From positions 4,566,287 to 4,630,286 of the forward strand of contig CM030932.1 of the NCBI GenBank assembly GCA_018136815.1: a stretch of 64,000 bases of DNA, read 5' to 3'. Each line of letters starts with the position of its first letter. Position 1 is the stretch's first letter. The DNA is from Isochrysis galbana. Its lineage: Eukaryota > Haptophyta > Isochrysidales > Isochrysidaceae. A program made the position numbers and the translations under genes. Below the pieces are notes generated by a model, which searched no databases, was not told where the DNA came from, and saw only the letters and a list, made by a program, of their open reading frames with translations. Of the stretch, positions 21,609 through 33,374 are shown in pieces.

Positions 21609-23351
21609 TCATTGAGGGGCGTTCCACACCGCCGACGCGCCGGTGTCACGGCAAGTGATGTTGATCCGACAGGGCCGCTCCGGTGGAAGCCGCAGGTATC
21701 CCGGCGCGCTCTTGGTGATGGGGTGCGTGACCCCGTGAAAAGCTAGCCGGCTGGGCCCCGCGAGCACAAGCGCATCGCCCGAGCGTAGGCGTACGAATTG
21801 GCATTCTGAGGGGTGAGGGGGCAGCCCGCCAACGTGGTGTGCGGGTGGGCCGAGGATGAAGGCGCACGAGTCCCCGACGGAAAGAGAGACGACGGGAGTG
21901 CCCGCCTTCAAGCTGGCGGCGCTCTCGTGGCAGTCTTGGTGCAGCCCCAGCGTCCCATCGCGGCCGTAAAGGTTGATTAGGGCGACGTCAGGGCGGAATG
22001 GGGGTGGCGATGCAAGTCCGGCTTGCTCACCAGCCGGTGGCGATTCGGTTACCGTCGCAGGCTCGTCGGCCTCACGAGACACCACCGTCTCACCAGCCTC
22101 GTCCTCGGTCACTTCGACGTCGACGCCCTGGCAGCTCCAACTGCCATCAGCTGGCGCAGCCCCCCCGGCGCGCTTCGCAGCTAGCGTTCGCTCCCCCGCC
22201 GCAGCCACACCAGCGTATTCAATGGCCAGGTCCGCCCATTTGTGCGGCAGCGGCGGCACCGGCAGGCCATCGATGTTGGCGCGCACATCGGCATAGCCTT
22301 TGTTGATATGGTCCCAATGGCGGCCTACGCAGCAGAGCCGCAACTTCATGTGCCGCTCTGCGGGTGGCGCGTCCCGCGAGCTGGAGCTGTACGCCAGCCC
22401 GCTTCTCGGGTACGCTGGCACGTAGAAGCCGGCGCTAGCACCACCGAGCGCGAGCGCTTCGTCGAGGAGCTCCTGCTGCACTTCGGCGCTCATTGCCGCA
22501 CGGATTAGGACGCACCCGGGCTGCAGCACGCGAACACGCCGCCGCTGTCCCGGTGGCTTCTGCCACAACTGGCGATACGACGCCGCAATCTTCACTGGGC
22601 ACGGCCGGCCGTGCCACATCAGACGGGCGGTCTCGGCCACCTGAGGCGATTCGGCAGACCCTGACGCGCCGTTGTCGGCCCATTGCACCTGGGCGACCGC
22701 GCGCGCAAGTGGCGTGTCCGCTCGGTGGAGGAGAACCGTCACCAACGCAAGGCGAGGCGCGCACGCGTTGCCGCTTGCGGCGGTGCCCGCTGTGGCTTTG
22801 TCCACACGCTGGGCGCACCTCGTATCGCCGGCTGCGCTGCCAGCGGCGCCCTCCGCTCCACCCGGCCCGGCGCGCGCCCGTAGCCTCCCGCGTCCACCAG
22901 CGGCGGTCTCCGCCCCCTCGACCGGCACCGCCACGCCGCCAATCAGCACGATCGGTCTCTTCCTCCGCTCAGCTGCAGGCGGCGGAGGCTGGACGCCCTC
23001 GAGCGGCGGCAGACCCAGCCACTCCTCCACGGCTCCCCTCGCGTGCGGCAGGCAGAGCAGCACGTCAAGGTATGCCAGGAGGCGTTGCCCAAGCTGCCGC
23101 CCCATGCAGCAGCCTGCTGGAAATCGAGGAAGAAGTGAGGGGCCGTGAGAAGAGAGAAGCGACGAGTGGAGAGAACGAAACTGGCTGAAGCTCCTCTCTC
23201 TCGGTTCTCGCAGCCCGGCGAGGGTGAAGACGAGTGACCCCGTGCAGCTGGAGCGCAGGTAGCTCGCACGCGGCCGCACGCGAGCCTCGCAGACCAGATC
23301 GCACGAGTACGAGCGGCCGGAGCAGCGGAAGAGAAGAGCGCCGCCGTCCAT
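21609..23351 (-). CDS. AlkB-like 2-oxoglutarate/Fe(II) dioxygenase
   Basis: Read as a single exon of 580 residues from the ATG at 23351. The C-terminal third has the AlkB core: FRPDVALINLYG, then LGLHQDCHES (the HxD pair of iron ligands), LSVGDSC, LRSGDALVLAG, RLAFHGVTH (distal His) and CRINITCRD (Arg that binds 2-oxoglutarate). The family demethylates alkylated nucleic acid bases. An insertion of about 100 residues (about 385-485), acidic and Ala-rich, separates the N-terminal sheet from the iron-binding part. The first 70 residues are uncertain: GA-rich DNA precedes the ATG, and a start further downstream (GCCMGRQLGQRL) is possible. DNA or RNA preference cannot be told from sequence. Confidence 0.8.
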   Translation of the reverse strand: MDGGALLFRCSGRSYSCDLVCEARVRPRASYLRSSCTGSLVFTLAGLREPRERSFSQFRSLHSSLLSSHGPSLLPRFPAGCCMGRQLGQRLLAYLDVLLCLPHARGAVEEWLGLPPLEGVQPPPPAAERRKRPIVLIGGVAVPVEGAETAAGGRGRLRARAGPGGAEGAAGSAAGDTRCAQRVDKATAGTAASGNACAPRLALVTVLLHRADTPLARAVAQVQWADNGASGSAESPQVAETARLMWHGRPCPVKIAASYRQLWQKPPGQRRRVRVLQPGCVLIRAAMSAEVQQELLDEALALGGASAGFYVPAYPRSGLAYSSSSRDAPPAERHMKLRLCCVGRHWDHINKGYADVRANIDGLPVPPLPHKWADLAIEYAGVAAAGERTLAAKRAGGAAPADGSWSCQGVDVEVTEDEAGETVVSREADEPATVTESPPAGEQAGLASPPPFRPDVALINLYGRDGTLGLHQDCHESAASLKAGTPVVSLSVGDSCAFILGPPAHHVGGLPPHPSECQFVRLRSGDALVLAGPSRLAFHGVTHPITKSAPGYLRLPPERPCRINITCRDTGASAVWNAPQ

Positions 23352-23388
<37 letters not shown>

Positions 23389-23570
23389 CCCCCCTCCCCT
23401 CTCCCTCCCTCTCTCTCTCTCTCTCTCAGTTTCTCTCTCTCACACTTACACATACCCATACTCTCTCTCCGGCCCCCCTCCTCCTCTCTCGCTCTCTTTC
23501 TCCCCCCGCCTTCCCCTCCCCTCCCTGCGGGGGGCGGGGGAGGGGGTCATGAAGGTGCCTGGTGACAAAT
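23352..23570. repeat. CT microsatellite and G-run block
   Basis: (CT)n at 23355-23387, mixed CT/CCCT to about 23520, then a G-rich run to 23545. On the AlkB-like coding strand this is GA-rich, unlike the CT leaders of most other genes here. Confidence 0.85.
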
Positions 23571-24659
23571 AGATCGGCGAGATTTAAAAAAAAAAGTATG
23601 CCCAGTCAACCAGGCACTCGCGCGTGGGGAGGCCAAAGACTCAGGGACAACAAGCTCTCAGGTAGCCGGCATGACCCCCATCTACCATGCTAAACGTTTG
23701 TAGAGTACTCTAGTAACTTTGGCCATGATAGTTACTACACTGTAGGCTAAAAGTTACTACAGGTTCCTCCACTCGCTATTGGCCTCGGAGGCTTGAAGTT
23801 TCAGTTCAGAATTGAGTAGCGATCAGCATCGTTGTCTCAGATGCCCAGCATCCCAGCTTGGCATTATAGCCTGGCTCGCTCGCCATCGACGACGCCTACT
23901 GACATACACTCACATGTGGCCCACACAGGAGAATCACGCACTCTCGCGCACGGCACTTGAAGAGCGCGCACGGCACGCCATCTACTCGGGCGCAAGGCAC
24001 CACGCATCGTTGCGGCGCACAATTGGAGTACAGTGAACATCACAACGGCATCGAGCAACTCACTATGAGATTTGTTCGTGCGGCATCGCGCGCTCACTGT
24101 TGATATTGGTGTAGCACATATCTCTTCTCGAACCAATGATGATCATCGACCTGACGCTAACCACTAATTGCGAGCGATAGGCCTGAAGCAATCGGCGGTG
24201 CCACTCACCAATTCACCGCCGGCTGCACTATCTCCGCCCAGGCCCTTGCCTCGTTGGATGTATTGGCTAAACCCCAAGCGCTACCTCGTAGCGTCTGTCT
24301 TCCTTTTTTTGGTGCTCCCGAAGCCAACATGCCCTCGGGAGAAAACGATGACTGACCCGAAAGGGCCCGAAAGACTCAAATCTAGCGGTGTGACTGCTCG
24401 TTGCCCCAGTCGCATAACCTGGATTCGACGCGGGCACCTCGCCCGCCCGCCCTCGGTTGCTTCAATCGGGGCCATGCCGCTGGAGCCGTCCACGAGAATC
24501 GATGGCATATGCATGCCGTTCAATGCTCGGCCGCGTCGGCAACGGCATGTGGGCCTCTTTCAAAACACATAGACGCGGATGGCTTGAAACAACCGAACCC
24601 ACACTCGTACCCCGTCATCGAGGCGAAGACTGCCACCGTCGAGTGCCGCGCTAGCGAAC
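23571..24659. other. no gene recognised; possible decayed retroelement
   Basis: A short inverted repeat (TAGTAACTTTGG.../...CTAAAAGTTACTA, 23709-23757) is visible. At 24440-24500 a plus-strand frame reads LGCFNRGHAAGAVHE, faintly like a mutated retroviral-type zinc knuckle. This is too weak to call. Confidence 0.3.
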
Positions 24660-27600
24660 TCAGCGCTTTTGAGAAGGCAGCGCTGCAATAGCGACGTCGG
24701 ACTCGGCAGAGGCCTGCTGTGAGTTAGGTATCATAGTGGCCTGAGCCCGCTTCTGATACTCAAATATGATGCCTTTGGCCTTGGCCAACCATACCTCACG
24801 CTTGTTGAGCTCAGCCTGAGAGAACAACAGGTGGAGTTTGCAAGCCCAGGTGTCAATCCAAGCACGCCACACGCCACCTCCAAGCACGCCACACGCCACC
24901 GGCTTGGCTGCAATGCTAACAACCCGAGGACGGTGCCGCATCGTGGAGCTGCAGGCAAAGGGGGAAACGACTTTGCACCGGCACTGGCGTGCTGGGAGCA
25001 TGTGCACCTGCAGGTACCCGGAGCGGCGCATAGCTTCAGTGCGCTCGCTCATCCACTCACTTTCCTTGAGGCGCTGGTTGCTTAGAACCCTGAGAAGTAC
25101 AACAATTGTCAGCCGGTACGTGAGCATTGCTCTTGTGTGCACTGGCCGCGACGGGGCGGCGCCCACTGCCTTTCCAAGGCCCCAGCCCGAGTCGAGGTGT
25201 TGGGGATTCCGCACCTTTCGAGCTTGGCTTTGTCCTTTTGCCGCTCAGCTGTCGCATGTGCCAGCTTACTCTTTGCCTGCGTCTCCCTAGCTTGGGACGC
25301 TGCCAGCTCAGCCCGGAGCCCCTCAATAGTCGTAGTCATCTCACGAGCGGCAGCGAGCGACTCGCGCGCCAAGTGCTCACGCGCGACCGCCGCCTCGCGC
25401 GCAGTAGCACTATCCGAGACACTCGGCGAACTACACGAAGAAGAAGCCACGGCGTCGACGTCAGCGGCCGCAGCGGCCGCTGACAATGAGGAATGCGTTG
25501 CCTTGATGCGCGCCTTGGCTGCGGCATGCGCAGCCTTCTCAGAGTCGAGGGCACGTTGCGCCTGCGAAACCGTCGGGAAGGGGGATGGATGCAATCATAA
25601 CAAGAGGAAACGGCCCGACCAGCTAGTGAGTCAGGGCTCAGCTTCGCCAACTTGCTCGAACACAGCCCGCTCCGCCGGGCAAGGGCTCATCCTGCCCCAA
25701 CAGTACCTTTTGGTGATTTGCACGTTCCATGTTGAGCTGCAGTGTGAGTTGCTCGACTCGGCGCGCCTCGGTGGCGCGACGTTCCGACTCAGCCTCGAGC
25801 GCCTGCACGGGACAGGGAGCGCTTAAGGCAAACACAACGCAGCGCATTGCTGCTTTGCGCACGCGTCGTCGAGAATCTCGCTGGCTAGTCGCGTGCCATT
25901 GCGCTCGGCGTCGGCACTGCCGACTCACCGCTTTCGTCGTCTCGAGCTGTGCGCGGAGCGAGCGCAGCTCAGCCTCCTGCACGTCGAGAAGACGCGACAC
26001 CTCCTTGGCATGCTCCGCCTGCCGTTGACGGGTGGCGAGCAGGCTCAGCGACGGGGAGGCGAGCGCCGGTGGCTGCACGGCCCATGTGCTGTGGCTCCCG
26101 CCCGTGCGCCGCAGGAGCGTGCTTATAGTGCTCATAGAGCGGTGTGCCACCTGTTGCTGCCGCAGCTGCTCCTGCAGGTTTCCAGTCGCTTGCTCTAGGC
26201 GCATCCGCTCCGCCTCGACTTCGGCCTTCTCCTCCGCTTCTGCCGCCAATCGTTCGCGCGCCTCCAACAGCTGCCCCTCGTAGCTGCGCTTCACCTGCGA
26301 GGCAAGCCAAGTGCTCGTCGGCGTGTGGCTTCCTTCGCCGCGGGACGCCACATGGGAGACCGACCAACGGTGTCACACTGATAGAGGGCTGCGGCAGGGA
26401 CGCGACGGCTGTTCCCCGTCGCGCAGTGCATGCGGCACACCTTCTCCCTCTCTAAAGCGGCCGCAACTCGCCTCGAGGCCGCCTTCCTTCTAGCGTGCGC
26501 CTGCACGCGCATGGTCTTGTTGCGAACATCCTCATAGCTCCGCCGGGCGACAGCGGCGCGGTGAGAAGTCTGCAGCCTGACCGCGGCGTTCCCCCTGCGC
26601 TTGGCCGCGTAGGCTCGGCGGCACAAGCGGCCGCGTGAGCAGCGCGAGATGAAGAGGATGGCGGCGAGGCGGCTGCGCGCCAGCCGATGCGCCGCGCGGC
26701 GGCGGGTCCATGCCTGTATGACACGCGCTGCAGCGCGAGCTGCGGAGAGCATCCTACGCGCTGAGAGCCCACGAGAGCAGCGTTGCAGCACAGTGGCGGC
26801 AGCGGTGCGGCGCTCGCTCCGACGTGCCTCGAGTCTGGGCATGACGCCAGGCCGGAGGAAGACCTTGGTCTTGCCCACCACGTAGCCGCCATCAGGCAGG
26901 AGCGTCGCAGCAGCGGCCTCAGCGCGCGCACGTACGTCGGCGGAAGTGGACGGCAAAGGGCGCACAGCGGCGGCGAGACCCCCGAAAAGCTGGAGGAAGG
27001 CCTGACATGGCAGCCGATTCGGGTAGGCGGCGCGTGCGATGCGAATGGCCTCGAGCATGCCAGCGCAGCGCAATTGGTCAGTGACGAGCGGGGCGTCAAA
27101 GACGTCTGGCTGCGACGCAGGGTTGGGCTTTACGCAGCGCACGTAGTGCACGTGCGTGGCCTGCGTGAAGGGGGCGGGGGGGGGGAGTTCAGGGGGGGGG
27201 GGGGGGTCAAGCGTCTGCGGCCCTAAGCAAGGCGTCCGCGGGCGGAACCCCAAGTTGTGCGCCTGTGCACCTGGATAGTTCTCATCAGGGAGCTTAGCTG
27301 CTCCTTGAAGCGCGTGCCCACCGTCGTCGTCCACATGGACCCGCGGCCGCCAAGGCCAGCCCCTCTTCGCGGCGCTGCTGCACCCGTCGTGCTAGACGTA
27401 GCGCCGGCGACAGTGGACGGCGCGGCGCTGCCGAAGCCTGCATGATCGGGCTTGAAGAGAACGGCGAGGGGCGTGCAACCAGAGCGCATCATCAACTCGC
27501 TCAGCTCCGGGTGGAGTGGGTCGGTGTTCTTCACGATGAAGAGGGCGGTGTCGTACCGGACCTGGTGGGGCAGTGTGGGTGCGAAGGCATTGGACGCCTG

Positions 27601-30172
27601 CGAGGGGTCGTTCGCGCGCAAGGCGGGGCGACCGGTTCGGGCGTGTGCATCCACCTGGCCCGCATAGTGCCGGATGCAGAAGGCAGGCCCCCCAGTGGCA
27701 CGCTTGAGGGGCGGGATGGTGAGGATTGTGTCGCCGGGTGGTCGGGAGCGCGTCAGCTTCTCGATGTATGCTTGGGCCGTGCCCGTCAGGAGCCGGCACT
27801 CTTCGTCGAGCAGGGCAAAGGCACCCACGCCTAGCGGGCGCATGTGCGAGACGAGGCGTAAGATTCGGTGGGAGGCGATGCGGCGCGGGCTCCAGCTCGC
27901 ACAATGGCAAAGCGAGCACGGCACGTTTAGCAGCGAGCAGCTCGATAGTGGCGGAATTGTCCTCGAATTCGATGTGCTGCCACGGCACACCCTCCGCTTG
28001 GTACTCGGCCTGCTGGAAGCGAAAGGTATCCGCGTTGAATTGTGCCTGCGCAGCATTCAGGCGCCCGGGGAGAATGGTCGGAGAGGGAGCGGACCGCCGC
28101 CGGGCCGCCGGCGCCCTGCGATCGTACGCGCCTGTAACATCTCGTTGGCAAAGTTTATGCAGAGCTGTTCGAACGAGTTGGTCTCAAAGGCCTCGAAGCC
28201 AAAGATATCGAGGATGCCAATGAAGGGCGCCTCGACGGTCTCTCCGCCCTCTTCGGCAAGCGGCGTAGGCATGGAAGCACAGTGTCTACGTGCTGTGGCT
28301 GCGGCCAGCTGGTTGGCAGCGGCCGCACCGACGAGCTCATTGATGCGTGCGACGATGGCATCAAAGGCGCGCCCGTAGATGGCCTTAGCAAGGGCGCCCG
28401 ACGCGTCCGAGGCCTGTGTGGCGTCGAGCGTCTGCGGGAGGCGCGTGAAGGGGGCGGGGGGGGGGGGGGGGGGATCGGGTCGTGCGGACGTGTCCGCCTC
28501 GGAGAGTGGCGGCGGCAAGGGCGGGCGCACCTTGATGTACACTTCGCCCGATGACAGGATGGTCCGCCGCGAGCAGAGGGCCTCGACCAGCTCGGTGGAC
28601 GGGACGGCGAGCGCCCGCGCGGCACGCTCGGCTGCTGCGGCGTCCCTGGGTGCCGCGGCCCGGGCACCGGAGGCATCGTCCTCCGAATCTACAAACTCGA
28701 TGTTGGTGAGAGCGAGGACCTAAATGGGGCGAAAGAGGGGCGTGGGGGGGGGGGGGGGGGATGGACGGAGGGGCGGGGAGGAGTCGCGGGGCCGCCCGTC
28801 GCGCCCCGGCGCACGCGCGCACACCGCTGCGAGCATGGTCTCCAGCGCGTGGATCTCGTCCTCTCGGAAGCCGACGATGCGGAGTGCTGTGACAGTGGCC
28901 TGCCAGGCCGCGACGCGCTCGGCCTTGGTGAGGCGGCCCGAGCCGGCTGGCAGCGCATTTATGTACTGCTCTTCCTGAAGCACATCGAGCGCTGCACGCT
29001 GCTCCTCGTCCACGCCACCGGCGAACGAGTAGAGCACGTGGTAGTTGGCCTCGCCGTCGGGCGGCCGCACGACCCGAGAGCGCTCCAGCAGGTATGACGA
29101 GATGGACGCTGAGGCCTGCGAACCGTCGTGCGCGTACGCGAGCTTGAGGAACTTGCCGAAGCGCGACGAGTTGGCGTTCCGCAAGGTCTGTGCGTTGCCA
29201 AACGCCTCGAGAACAGGTGACGACTGCAGGACGCGCTCCGTGAGCTCAGACGTGATGGCGACCCGCCCGCCCGCTGTCGCCGCCGCGTACGCCGGTGCTG
29301 AGTACGAGGCGGCGCGCAGCGCGTCGACGGATGCAAGGTAGCGCATCATGATCTTGGTCGCCTCGGTCTTACCCGCGCCTGACTCGCCAGAGACGAGGAC
29401 TGCTTGGGAGGGGGGAGTACCTGCAAATGGAACGGTGGGTGCGGGGGACGTGGGTGGTCGTGTCGGTTGCGCCTAGATGGCACAGCGTGGCTAAGGGCGT
29501 GCGAGCGGACCCATCTGCACGCTAGGCACATAGCACAAGATGAAGAGCGAGCAAGAGCGAGAGAATGAGAAGAAATGGGAAAGTGCGCACGAATGCGTAC
29601 AAGAGAGCGGGAGAGCGGGAGAGGGGGGGAGAGGCGGAGACGGGGAGGGAGAGGGAGAGAGGGGTAGCGGAGACGGGAGGGAGATAGAAATAAGAGAGGG
29701 GGGGGGGAGAGAAGGGGAGGGATAAGGAGAGATGGAGATGGAGGGGTGGCGGGTGATGGAGGGAGATAGGGAGAGACATAGAGAGAGAGAACGGGACGGC
29801 ACAGGGGGGGCAGGGGGAGAGACGGGGGGGGGGAGAGGGGGGGGGGAGGGAGAGAGAGACGGATAGACAGAGAGAGAGAGAAAGCCTCACGCACACACCT
29901 GCCTCGAGCGCCGCCCTGAGCCTCTTAAGCGCAGCGTGGGCAATCGCATAGAGATGCGGCGGCAATTCGGCAAAGGGGTCGTTGGCTCTATCGTACTCTC
30001 TGACCAGCTCATCTGTGTACAATGGAAGCCACTTGAAAGGGTTGAGGGAGAGGAGGATCTGCCCACAGAGCGTGTAGGGGAGAGAGAGAGAGAAGCGGGT
30101 GGAGAGAGTGGAGAGGAGGGAGGGCTCATCGAGGGTGGGGAGGGAGACGAGGTCGGAGGGAGGGTCGGACAT
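24660..30172 (-). CDS. myosin heavy chain
   Basis: Actin-based motor. Thirteen exons on the minus strand: 30172-29899, 29420-28825, 28719-28531, 28431-28132, 28045-27925, 27830-27655, 27561-27271, 27160-26441, 26294-25929, 25802-25707, 25561-25215, 25089-25008 and 24815-24660. Phases close to give 1237 residues. Motor marks in order are [13 protein letters not shown]-loop [10 protein letters not shown], switch [22 protein letters not shown], switch [29 protein letters not shown] and YVRCVKPN. Five IQ-like helices follow (for example [26 protein letters not shown]), then about 380 residues of coiled coil. There is no N-terminal SH3-like fold, and no FERM, MyTH4 or dilute domain is seen. The class is unassigned; algal myosins often form their own classes. 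The intron at 28046-28131 has a GC donor, and three introns use long poly-C tracts. Confidence 0.93.
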
Positions 30173-30736
30173 GGGGGAGGGAGAGGGGGGCGCTGGAACA
30201 AGAGGGGGAGGGGGGGGGGGGCACGGGGAGAGGGCGGGGGAGGGAGCGGGTGGGAGGGAGGGAGAGGGGAGACGGGGGTTGGTGGTGGCTTCTGGAGAGG
30301 AAGGAATTCAGACGGCTTTCTTTCTCGTAAACGGGGGAGGACGTGGAAAGAAGCCGAGGCTCTCTCGGCAACAAGATTCGTGTGGAGTGGCGGGCAAGAC
30401 GGCTGGCCTCGTCCCCTCCACCGCGCCCGGCATCTTTCTTTCACCGAAATAGGTCGATTTATAACATACCTAAGGATGGCCCTTGGGGGAAAAGGTGGCC
30501 AGAGGCTACGCGACGCCCTCGAGGGGTCCTCCTCTGCGCATTAGAGAAATAGGAGTCCCAATTATATATGTGAAGGCTCGTTGTGGCGGGGAGAGAATGT
30601 TGCGCGATCACGCGGGAGAGAGGGAGGGCCTCTCTTGTACTGGAAGAAGAGTCAGAGGGGGGAAAGATAGAATCAAGGATTTTGGCCAGCTGGCAAGCTA
30701 GAGAGAAGGGAGAAGAAGTGGAGGGGGGGGGGGAGA

Positions 30737-30738
<2 letters not shown>
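30173..30738. other. myosin 5' flank, purine-rich
   Basis: GGGA/GA-rich up to about 30290, giving a CT leader on the myosin coding strand. The remainder has no recognised gene. Confidence 0.6.
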
Positions 30739-31603
<865 letters not shown>

Positions 31604-32097
31604 CCTAGATGTGAAAAACAGCGGGTGGGGTCTAGAAAGACATTAAAAACAGCTGTTTTTGGGAATCGAAAAAAAAACAGTAAAAAACAGTGCGAAAAAC
31701 AGTGGGGCCACATATACCGCAGGGGGGCCTTTTCCCCCCGCGCGCGGAACGCCTCCGCCTCCGCTCCTCCGCGTCCTGCGTCCTACGCATACGTAGGCCG
31801 CCGCCGCCGCTGCCCCCTCCCCTCCCCCTCCCCTCGGCCGATGGCGAGCCGCTATCTATCGGTGTGTTCAACCCCAAGCCCACGCACGCGTCGCGATCCG
31901 CGTGCGTGCTGGTGGCTGGTGGTGGTGGCCGCGGTCCCGCGCGCACGCCGCGCTCGCGCGCGCCGCGCGCGGGCGGCCCCCAGCCCCAGTCCCGCTCTAA
32001 AAAAACAGTGGCAAAAACGGAGGGCGTTTGAAAAACAGTGAAAAACACTGTTTTTGGCCTCCGAAAAAAAACACTGTTTCTGTCTTTCACATCTAGG
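31604..32097. mobile_element. hAT-like MITE with 8-bp TSD
   Basis: The 494-bp element has terminal inverted repeats: 5' CCTAGATGTGAAAAACAG and, at the other end inverted, CCTAGATGTGAAAGACAG (17 of 18 match). It is flanked by the direct repeat TTTGTATC at 31596-31603 and 32098-32105. An 8-bp duplication is the hallmark of hAT transposons. Both ends carry many AAAAACAGTG-type subterminal motifs in both orientations (31615-31710 and 31998-32085), as expected for transposase-binding arrays. The GC-rich middle (31720-31990) shows no transposase, so it is non-autonomous. Confidence 0.8.
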
Positions 32098-32485
32098 TTT
32101 GTATCCTGCTGCCTCCTGCCTCCACGAGGCAGCGGCGGCGGCTCTACCCATCGTCCATCGTCCATCGTCCATCGTCCGACAACCGGCACAACGTGAAAGA
32201 GAGAGCACGTGGCACGTGGCACACGAGGGCACGTGGGGAAAGTTTGCCTTCCCCTTCCCGCGGTCGCATGAGAGATGGAGGGGGGGTGGGGTGGGGGGAT
32301 GGGGGGTCTAGCAAGGGAACGGAGGGAAATAATGAAATAGTTCGTAGTTCGTAGTTCGCCTCACAGGACACTTCACAAGAGATCTCAAGTGACGGTTTGC
32401 CAAAGGTTTGCACATTCGACGTTCGCACTGTAGTGAGGAAAATAGAAAAGATTAAGAGTATTGCATTCATCCATCCTACTATTGA
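32098..32485. other. no gene recognised
   Basis: Holds (TCCATCG)n at 32150-32177 and a G-rich run at 32278-32310. Otherwise unassigned. Confidence 0.5.
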
Positions 32486-33325
32486 CCCTTTATTCTACTC
32501 TGGAGTACTTTACTCTTACTCTACTCTCTCTAGATATTTGCTCTAGAGGCATGAGCTTCGTAGAACGGCCCGCCTCGTGAAGCGGCCCGCAACGTTCCCC
32601 ATGGCTCCCACGGCCAAGCCCAAACCTCCCTCGCACCCAGAGATGCCTAAACAAAGGGCACTAACAACACTGTGCAAGCGCGCGACAAGGCCGACGATCT
32701 TCGAGAGCGAGAGCGAGCTCGCCGCGCATCACTTGAGGCATGCCATCTAGTGTGCTCTTGTCAACATGTTCCGTGCCCTGGGAATGTGTTCCTTTGTTCC
32801 TTTGTTGTGATACTTGTATACTTGTGGCAATCTCAAGAAGGGAGTGTGCAAGAAGCAAGAAGAGGGGATGTGTGCAGCTTCGGAGGCTTGCAGCTCGTGT
32901 GGATGTTGGGTGTCAAAGCGCGTTGAGTGACTCAGAGCCCGTTCTCGATGTCGGGGCTGATGCACGAGGCTCGCAATGTCGCGCACACATATGCAAAAAA
33001 ATACATTGCGAGTCACTACGAGCTTCAACTGAAAAAATAAGCACATGTCGGCCAAGCTCTCTACATGAGGAGGCTTTCATGCAGTTTGAGCACCTTCTAG
33101 AAACCAAAGGGTAAGATTTTATAGTGCCTAATAGAAATGGGGCCGATCCAAGAAGCTCATGCCTCTAGAGTAGAGTGCTCCTCTAGAGTTCTCTAGAGTA
33201 GAGAGTAGAGTTAGAGTACTCTGCTAGTTTAGTAGAGTAGAGAAGAGTACTCTACAATACTCTACTCTAGAGTCCAGAGTAGAGTAGAGGAGTAGAGTAG
33301 AGAGTAGAGTACTCTAGATTAGGGG
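32486..33325. mobile_element. foldback-type element with TACTCT/AGAGT arms
   Basis: The inner inverted repeat TCTAGAGGCATGAGCTT (32542-32558) recurs as its exact reverse complement at 33153-33169. Outside it the left arm (32486-32541) is made of TACTCT/TCTAGA units and the right arm (33170-33325) of their complements AGAGTA/TCTAGA, with the right arm about three times longer. The centre (32559-33152) has no recognised protein. The structure fits a foldback or MITE-like element. The right arm ends about 30-50 bp before the next gene and may form its promoter. Confidence 0.6.
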
Positions 33326-33374
33326 GAAGCTAGAAGAGGCGAAGCGAGGGTGGTTGGGGGGCAGCGCGGCGGAG

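Noticed and set aside
20764-21660. several overlapping frames on both strands as exons of one gene
   Set aside because: No conserved motif and no consistent splice junctions could be found.
24400-24690. retroviral-type zinc knuckle (CFNRGHAAGAVHE)
   Set aside because: The second Cys of the knuckle is missing and no neighbouring retroelement domains were found.
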